Positions 56,103 through 64,000 of a stretch of DNA of 64,000 bases are shown piece by piece. Below the pieces are notes generated by a model. It had not been told where the DNA came from, made no database searches, and saw only the letters and a list, made by a program, of their open reading frames with translations. The DNA is from Saksenaea vasiformis B4078 (taxonomy: Eukaryota; Mucoromycota; Mucoromycetes; Mucorales; Saksenaeaceae), in assembly GCA_000697055.1 (NCBI GenBank), contig JNDT01001411.1:39411-103410 (forward strand), written 5' to 3'. A program made the translations under genes and the position numbers. Positions within the stretch are counted from its first letter, which is position 1, and every line of letters starts with the position of its first letter.

Positions 56103-57533
56103 AGTTGGGAGGCGTATGCTTTTCTGTAGGAGAAATAATAACCGCTTACAGAAACAAAGGCGCTAGAGCAGGCTACAGCTGATGGATGCATGCTGCGTGA
56201 TAATCCCGAACCCAATTCCGGGAGGCAGAATTTTTAGCCGGACGCATGTCCGGATCTCGTCTTTTTCCCTGGACTGGGTAAGGTTTCCTGCTCTCGGAAG
56301 AATACCAGCATGAATCTACAAGTCGGTGCGACGCAAAAAAAAAAAAAGGCAAAAATCCAGGATTTAATTATGTATATTCCTCGATCAAGTCCAATTGACG
56401 ACTTGATCGACACTACACGGCCAGATAGGCAAACCTATGTCAAAGGGTTTATATTTGGGCACCGGTGCCAGCATGAATACCAGCGTCTTTTTGTACAGAC
56501 ATTCACCGCGGCTACATTCTGTGGGCAACCTCTGGAGATGGCCATTACATTCCGTTTGACATTGGGTTCAGCATTTGGTATTTACAAGATTCCGTGTCTA
56601 TTTGAAATTATTCGGCGTTGCTTCCAGATGCAAGTCTGCGTTTTGAAGCACGTGTTTTCACCTTCATTCGATGCTATGATTTGCGTGTCATGCTCTTCCA
56701 TGTCACGCTTATGTCATTGATAGCTTCCCATTATTTAACGAAAAGATGTACCACAGACAGGGTTTCATTGTCTCGTGCAAAGGTCGTGTCCAGTTGATCG
56801 GATACTTCTATTTCATGCAAATGGTGTGTGAACGACCGGCTTCTTGTTATCCCATGGAAAAGGACGTGTTGAAGAGAGGCTTCTTTTGCCTTACAATAAG
56901 AATGAAAAAGCAAGAGGTTCCAGATAACGGAAAGTGATGCGTATTCAAGGGGAACACTTCTTTTTTTCTTTGGCTCCGTTGGTACAAGCATCCCGGTAAG
57001 GATATCAATTTCTTCACTACGTGTACAATATTATTCATGTCTGTTGTTTAGCCTGCATGACCGCTGTCCCGAACTATCTTGGCCGTGTTGGCGTTTACAC
57101 CTTTCGCTCAAATAAGCAAATATTGTCGCACTCAGGTTCGCTCAGTTTCCGCAAAAGAAATTGCTACAAGCTGTATCGCTTCAAATCCTCTGCATGGCGT
57201 TTACGATCGCTACTTCCACACCTTGCCACTTCAGTTACTGGGCTAGACCTTCACTGATAGGCGGAATTACCCCTCGGATAAGTAGGATGGTATCCAGCGG
57301 CTTCCATTTACTAACCACGAATTATTTTTATGCTGCTCGAGTAAATTTTGTGTCCACTGAGAGACCAAGTTCGTGTAAGTTGATTAATTTTCTGATGAAA
57401 ATTTGATGAACTAACAACTGCATATTCAGTTGTTCGTTAGCGCAGACTTGGCTCTTCAGAAAGGCAAGATTTTACTTAGGATAGCGTAAAAAATAATTCA
57501 ATAAACCGTATGTACAAAGAAAAAGAAGACTAT
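56103..57533. other. Intergenic stretch with repeat copy B
   Basis: Besides the dispersed repeat, a 136-codon plus-strand frame (56310-56720) and shorter frames have no recognisable domain. They may be parts of the same degraded element as the repeat. Confidence 0.4.
56905..57290 (+). repeat. Dispersed diverged repeat, copy B
   Basis: Matches the minus strand of 49560-49935 at moderate identity with small gaps. The clearest shared blocks are around GATAACGGAAAGTGATGCGT and TATTCATGTCTGTTGTTTAG. No intact protein is encoded. Confidence 0.6.
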
Positions 57534-60500
57534 CTACGTTGTTGATAAAGGGGTCAGCACGCACATATGACCACAGCCAGTGGGGCATTGTGTCTCTTTA
57601 GAAAACCAGTCTCGTAGATGTTCCAGGTGGCCACCATGATTACAGCCTTGGCACCATGCATAAAGACCACGTACTGTTTGATGGCTACAGAGATAAAAAC
57701 CGTAAACATTAAAAACACAAAACATCTGACTATCTGCTCACTAACCAGAGGGAGCAGGGATTGAGTAATTTGTGGCATTTATCGCAAGCCCAAGATCCTC
57801 GCGTCGTTCCCAAAACAAGCTTAAAACAATTGTTGCAAGCAATATTGATGGTTGTAGCATTCTATAGGCAAAAATGGGTTATTTTGGGACTTGCATTAGA
57901 TGTACCGTTACCTCGTTCCGCTCGCGCACTCTTTGAACCTTGCATGCTTTGATGATGGCAGTAGCGGTTGACCAGAGCTTAAACCGATGTAGCAGATCTT
58001 ACAATGAATGCGTCAGTAAGAATATCTACACTAGAAGGTACTAACCAATATATGCGGTAAACCAATCCTCTAACCGTTCTTCATCTATATGGAGATGTGC
58101 TTCGAGAACAAGATACAATGTCACGCACATTTGGACATCGCCCTATCAAACATACACATATTAACAGAGATCGATTCAGGGTTTCGGTTACCTGTTCGGT
58201 ATAGTATTCAATTAAATCCATGACGACGTCTCTGTGTTGCCAAACGGGCCATAATTCGGTGTGTTCCGAGTACGGCGCACTTGACTCTGTGGCGTTGCTT
58301 TCTTTTTCATCCTCCGTATGGCTAGCTGGTCTGTCCGAATCTGACTCTGCTTCGCTTCGCTCTTCCGCGTCATTCTCCTCCGCATCTTCATCCGTTGCCA
58401 ACTTAGGTAATATTTTGCATTACACATGAATAAATAGTTCTCCATATAATGCTATACATACACTTTTTTGATCCTGGTTCATGCTACGTTGCTCGCTCTC
58501 ATGCTCGTCATCAGCTTGCTTCTCTTCATTCTCCTCTTGTTGTTCTACGCCTAATTATGTAAGGTCAAAACCACTCAACAATTACGCGTACCATGTCCTT
58601 CTTTGTTCTGTTCTTTGATGCTATGTGTTTCTTGATGTTCCTCTTCGTTTGAGGTAAAGAGTAGTCCAATGATCTTCCATGTCTGTGCAGTTCGGTAACG
58701 TCCCATTTTCCATGCTATCTGTCTCAGATATTAACCAGAACGCCATTGCTATCTTTTTGTTTGTCCTTACCATGCCGTTCTTTTCACATGCCGCACTAAT
58801 ATCTTCCGCTGAAATCACGTATTCTTCTGCAAAAACGGAAAATGATTCGAAATCAAATAGCGGCATATGAGCTATGCCGCAGTTTTGCGGTGGGATATAT
58901 TGAGCTGCCTATCAAATGAAATCAGACTATGACCTCCAGTCATGTTCACCTACATCTCCTTCCATAGCAGCTGTTGCACCCGGGCGCTTCCACTTCTTTG
59001 CCTGTTTCTTTGCTATTTTAGGCGTATAGCTGTTCTCTGCATCAGCCAATCAATCCATTCCCACAGTGGTTACTTGCCTTTCGTCGACAAAATGCTCACG
59101 GGAACTCATATCGATGGCAAACGCTAGGTCCCCTTGGATATTCCAGCCGATAGCATTTCTGCGTAGGAGACTGGTAGGTTGGTACGAATGTTGGATCTCT
59201 CGAGATATGAATAATTTATCCTTGGCCACAGAATACAGAACGTTGGAGTCGAGCCATAAAAACCCTATGTAATAATTTAGAAAAAAGGAAACGGGGACGG
59301 ACGCTAGTTCGTCTTGCTTACCCGTTGGAGTGGCTTCATGATCATCAAACGCATATTTAGCGACGTTCGGTCTTCTCACATCCCATACGTGGATCCGAGT
59401 ATCAGAAAGTAACGCGCACGATGCGATTTCATCGTCATAGTCTGGACGCCATTGGATCCGCGCCACTGAAGCCATCGTTCGAATCGTATACAGCGGCCGT
59501 CTGTTATCAGCATTCAGATCCCACACCTGCATTAATCTCGTTAACGATTCCGGCAGATATCCAAGCAATTTATACTTGCCTTAATCGTCTTATCTCTTCC
59601 TCCACTCGCCACTATCTTTCCTCCTGGGTGCCAATCCACGGTAAGACAGGGACCATTGTGCGCGCTGACCTTGCGTTCATACAACGCTTTCGGATTTCGC
59701 ATGTCCCATTTCTGCGCTCTTATTAGCTAATTGAGAGGGGGATGATTTGAAACATCACCTGGATGGTTCCGGTTTCGAAGCCAGCTGCAAATTCATGAGG
59801 AGTGATCGGATTGAATTGAACATCTCGTACTGACTCCGATTTTCCTTCAAATCTGTATCGTGCACCGTTCTTGGGATCTCTAAAGTCCTGAACAAATATG
59901 TTCATCTTCCCCTCCTAAGAAGCGCTAATTTTACCCAGCATTTCATTGTGCCATCCTGAGAAGCACTTAGAAGAATGTTGCCATTATCCGGCTGAAAACA
60001 GACACGATTAACCGCACGCGCATGCTCATTAATGACTCTCTCTAAAGCAGTTGTAAGGCACCAACCCATAACATCCTCTCACTTTTTTCTTCAATTACCT
60101 GCTTTGCGGCCCGTTTTATTCAGATCCCATAGTATGATGGCACCGTTCGTAGCAGCCGTCGCTACCTTATATTTTGTAGCTAATGAAACGCACAAAAGTA
60201 TATATCTTTAACCGTTGCAAGCATAACAGCAAGGATAAACTCTTTGACTCACCGTTGTTTCCCCATTTGACGTCATTGCTGCTATAATGCGTGTTTAAGT
60301 TACTTCCAGCGCGTAAATTTAACGACTCGACCACCTCGGTTTTGCTCACGGAGAGGATCTTAAGAACTACCAAAATACAATAAATTATCGACTACAGGAT
60401 GCGTAGATATAATTGATTCTACCTTCACGTCCAGCAACAGCTATCGATTCTCCGTCCGGCGAGATCGTAAGCGCATTCAATGTGCCAGACAAGCGTGTGC

Positions 60501-60705
60501 GCAATGGTCCATTCTGGGGCTCTTTGAAACTGGGTACATGAAGGGAATCGTCTGATGCCACGGCGGACGTATGACTTTGATCCCATGGTGGTGCACTTGT
60601 GCTAGAAGAAAGTTTGGCAGCGGCATAAAGGCCAGCTTGCGACACTGTACGATGGATTCTTCCGCCAGTCCCAGAAGAGGACTGGTTCCTGATGTGTTTA
60701 TTCAT
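57534..60705 (-). CDS. WDR24: GATOR2/SEACAT subunit WDR24 (Sea2/Rtc1)
   Basis: Many exons. Well-supported ones: 60423-60705, 60253-60366, 60099-60179, 59935-60041, 59759-59887, 59580-59711, 59322-59526, an exon ending at 59264, and the last, 57534-57684. Some junctions between 57690 and 59090 are unresolved. The N-terminal half is a WD40 propeller with TLNALTISPDGESIAVAGR, VATAATNGAIILWDLNK, LLSASQDGTMKCW and IVASGGRDKTIKVWDL. An acidic linker follows, then GDVQMCVTLYLVLE and a helical stretch. The C-terminus is a RING-like finger: CNNCFK, CDKCHK, RGLYAWCQGCNHGGHLEHL, CPTGCGHMC. GATOR2 stimulates TORC1 by antagonising GATOR1 at the vacuole. The intron at 59527-59579 starts GC, not GT. Confidence 0.9.
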
Positions 60706-62565
60706 CCAACTTGCAACGGATGCTCCTCAAATAAAGTACAAGTAGCCAACAAGTACGAAATGTCAATAGTAAAGGAGATTACTCGGTAAGGTGTTTCGTT
60801 GTCTACAGCCGAAAGTCACAGATACCATTCCCCCACACGATTTCTCAGTTTGGGAGGACTGCAAATTTGAAATGACACGCAATTCACACCCAGTTTGAGA
60901 TTGATCTTCGAGCATGGTTTGTGCACACTTCAGAGCATGAATGTTTAACAGATGGATGCATTTTTATCCAAATCATATTGTAAAGCTTTATATATGTGTA
61001 ATTTCAAACGTGCCCATATTATACCTTCTGTTGTTTTCTATTTTATTTTAAAATGAAACGGGAAAATATCCGGCCACGATAAAGTGAACGTTTGCTGCCA
61101 ATACATGTTCAGTTGGAAGGAATTTGGTGGTTCCACTACCATCGTTGACAGTTATAACGTCTTCAATTTCTCTACCGAGCATCAATTCGTGGGTAAAAGT
61201 CTGGCGAAAGCATGAATCCTTACTGACAATCCATGCTTCTGTTTGTTGTAAGCTGTAAGCAATGATTTAGTCATCGTTTGCATCTATTTGTTCTTTCTTT
61301 TCCATATAGAACAAGTCTATTTTGTTTCTCAATCTATTGTCTTCGGTTTTCACCGTAAAATCCGAGAGTTTCAGAAGCATAGCAGGTCGACAATGTAGGC
61401 TCGATCTTTCGTACGACGACTGCATTGACGTCCTATGCCTGTATCGATAGTGTCTGAACTGCTATACATAAACCATCTTTCCTTGTATAACATTATCTTT
61501 TTATAGAGTTAAAGCTAGACACCCATGTTGACCTGGATGATGATGGCATTTGAACTTGAAACTTCAGCAACTTTTGAGACATACCTCCAATCAAAAAGGA
61601 GCTGTCTTATTTGTTAGAGCAACATTTATGCGAAATTCTCTTGTATGGGCATCGAAAGGGGACACCAGCACTCCTACAGATGGCTGTCTGTCATCTCGGT
61701 GGCGTTTCTGTAACATACAAATTAAGCTTTCTTCCATCACTTCCGTATTTGATACTAGTTCGGCGGCGATTGTTTCGAGTTCATTTCCATCTCAACTGCG
61801 TAAGCGGTTCATCCTTTACTGCGCTTACCTGTTCATTTCTTAAACATGTCATAGCTTATTCCATGCGCATAATACACTTTATTTGGAAATAGATGTCTGC
61901 AAAGCAAAACAGAACGACGTCGCAGATATGAAATAAGAGATATCGCCAAATGCAGTCAATAAAAATTAGACCAAAAAATGAAAGCGGCAAAATGAGTACT
62001 TATTTTCAACCAGTTTCTGTTCATCTATTTACGCAAAGCTGTTTTCACCACATTGCGTGGACCGTCACCTCACATCATCACAGCATGGGTTTTGTTCGAG
62101 AAACTGCAAAAAAGAAAAATTGTATAACGCATGATGAACACTGTAACATGTATTTATCTCTGTTTTACATGTCACGCAAAGACATTTCCTCATCAACGAC
62201 ATAGTCCATAGATTCAGGACAGCAACGCTTATGAACAGCATGATCCTCGCATTCTTTGCAAAAGAAATTGACTAGTCATTTCGAAATATAAGATTGTATT
62301 CAAGGATGAATCTGCCAAAACCTTGTGGGACAGCTTTTTGTACTGATACGACATTTGACTTGTCACCAAACGAAAAATTTCCTAGGATATACGACTTCTG
62401 CGTTTGTCAACCCGCGACTTCATAATTGACGGCGGAGCGACATCGATTTTAGGCAACAGTATACAGGAATTCTTGAAAAATAAAACAGTACATGCAGGTA
62501 CAGCTCCAACCAAGTCGCTCAAGGAGCAGATGGGTCATAATTAAAGGAAATGGTTATAATGTGTT
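60706..62565. other. Intergenic, no gene recognised
   Basis: About 1.9 kb with only short frames (longest 97 codons, 61550-61843) and no domain. AT-rich. It should hold the WDR24 promoter and the glutathione transferase 3' region. Confidence 0.45.
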
Positions 62566-63410
62566 TTATTTTTGATAAAACGAAGCGCTGGTACGGGCGA
62601 GATGGGCTTTGATATTAGGTCGTTCAATGAAGGTATTGACAAACTCAGCGAGATGCGGGTAGTCCTGTTACGATGTGTTACTGAATCATGCTCTGTAGGT
62701 TCAAGTAAACTTACTTTCAGATCTATTTCTTCCTCATCAAGTCTGTGGAAGATTAGGAAGTCCACATAGCTTATCTATTCAGCAGCAAATCAATCTACGA
62801 AATGATCAAGCAAGCAAGTATACCTCTTCACCCAGGAGGTATGGACCATTCTGTTGAGAATAGTATGATTCAAAGATATTCAAGTACTTAGGAAGGTTAA
62901 TCTCTTCATGACGCTTTTTGTCCTCCTATTAACACGGAACAAATTAGCCAAGATTCGCGCATCGGGATAATCGCTCGTACATCTGTGCCATGGAAACGCG
63001 CATTTGAATAGCTCGACATCCAGTCAGAGGCAGTGTCAGCTAAGATCTCCAGTAATTGAGTCTCTTCCTCATTGGATCCGAGGTATTTTCCTGTAAAATC
63101 TCGATTACTCTTTCTTTTTCAAAAGGGAAATTATCTTACCTAGTTTCTTGGAAACGTAGCGCATGATGGCTATAGTCTTTCCAAAACATTTCCCATCGAT
63201 CTCAAGCACGGGAACTGTTTGTAGTCGGTAACCTCGTGCAGCTAGCTTCTCCTTCTTCTCAGGCCATTCTTTGCTTGTGAACCGCTCATAATCGTGCTCG
63301 ATGCCAGCATCCTCCAGCAACAATTTCACATTTTCACCATAACCAATTTTGTCTAAGAAAGTATGGATCAGATCGCAATAAGGTGACAGATCGACCGAGC
63401 TTACATTCAT
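62566..63410 (-). CDS. Glutathione S-transferase (sigma-like)
   Basis: Five exons: 63140-63410, 62981-63090, 62824-62925, 62715-62774, 62566-62664; 642 nt, 213 residues. The N-terminal thioredoxin-like domain has VPVLEIDGKCFGKTIAIMRY, where the cis-Pro loop VPVL and the Gly/Ser-type glutathione contacts are expected (here GKT rather than the usual QS-I). The C-terminal helical domain includes YYSQQNGPYLLGEEISYVDF, matching the N-capping box region of the family, and ends FIERPNIKAHLARTSASF. Length and layout fit sigma/fungal URE-unrelated GSTs. Likely cytosolic detoxification or prostaglandin-synthase-like activity; the substrate is unknown. The first 18 residues contain no clear catalytic Tyr in its usual place. 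Confidence 0.88.
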
Positions 63411-64000
63411 TATTTACAAGGAAATAGTGAAGGGTAGCTTTAGGGAAGGTAGTTGCAGCCATGTTGTTACGATCGTCGATTTTGCGCTTTGTTGAGTGAA
63501 ACAACTGTTCTAAGGTACGCGTTTTATACGCATAAAATTCAAATGAACATTTGTAACCCCGCTGCGCCCCACCATTGATGACAAATACAACACCATCAGA
63601 AGGTTCAAATTTCGCAACGTTGCGTCATTTTCCCGAGATAGCCCATTATTCCGTATTTCAGTGTCTTTGAAGGGTTCTTTATCACTACTCTTATAAAAAC
63701 AAGTTCATCATCGTCCAGCTAGATCAGCACCCTGTGACACAAATTTGCTGCGGCTACAGACAAAGTTCTAGCAACACGTAAATAAGCCAATTTCCTTGTG
63801 TGATTCGCCGGAGAATAAAATTTCCGTAACCGTAGGTAGCATGACAAATCAATGACATTCGAAAGCTTTGGAAAGTAGTACGAGAAGAAGCATTTGGCTT
63901 TCCAAGCCACGTTCATCTCCGATCGTAAGGTTTTATGGGGCCTGAACGATGTAACACAGTTTTCACCGTCAGAATTTGGAAAACAGCCACAACAGATCGA
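63411..64000. other. Upstream of the GST gene, window end
   Basis: No gene recognised in the last 590 bp. The segment should contain the GST promoter. A weak minus-strand frame (63719-63916) has no domain. Confidence 0.45.

Noticed and set aside
1..64000. CRISPR arrays, rRNA genes, bacterial promoters or operons
   Set aside because: None seen; gene structure is eukaryotic, with introns and monocistronic spacing.

Overview
The window reads as nuclear DNA of a filamentous fungus, most likely an early-diverging one (Mucoromycota, probably Mucorales). The evidence is many short spliceosomal introns (about 47-90 nt, GT..AG, often with a CTAAY or CTGAC branch-like motif), close spacing of conserved single-copy eukaryotic genes on both strands, T-rich gene starts, and a Fanzor-type gene and repeat families that I associate with Mucoromycota. 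There is no bacterial operon structure. No rRNA, tRNA or CRISPR array was recognised. Most gene models were built by joining exons by hand so that splice sites, phase and protein family all agree.

Layout, left to right: a PHD-finger protein (-); a membrane-anchored heme-thiolate peroxidase (+); a Pex11-type peroxin (+) convergent with NAA35/Mak10 of the NatC N-acetyltransferase (-); a short head-to-head promoter to splicing factor SF3A3/Prp9 (+); a two-part glycosyltransferase with a GT31-like N-terminal region and a GT34 C-terminal domain (-); a multi-exon gene of a family I take to be expanded in Mucoromycota (-); NADPH-cytochrome P450 reductase (+); a glutamine/alanine-rich nuclear-type protein (-); a small unknown protein (-); a WW-domain, RS-like protein (+); a plasma-membrane-type Na+/H+ antiporter (+); a FYVE-finger protein (-); a 566-bp inverted-repeat element with a flanking duplication; a KHDC4-like KH-domain protein (-) head-to-head with a TBC-domain protein (+); a synaptobrevin-type R-SNARE (-) whose start codon appears to be split by an intron.

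From about 45 to 51 kb the DNA has an accessory character: a 45-bp inverted-repeat pair, a Fanzor-like (eukaryotic TnpB-related) gene that looks inactivated, an imperfect tandem repeat, one copy of a dispersed repeat and a Tc1/mariner-like transposase relic. Conserved genes then resume: Pcf11 (+), an RNF220-like RING E3 ligase (-), a second copy of the dispersed repeat, WDR24/Sea2 of the GATOR2/SEACAT complex (-) and a glutathione S-transferase (-).

The conserved genes are ordinary housekeeping functions (protein N-acetylation, pre-mRNA splicing and 3' end formation, vesicle traffic, TORC1 control, peroxisome division, redox chemistry) and do not form one pathway. The most interesting part is the Fanzor-like locus and its repeat-rich surroundings.
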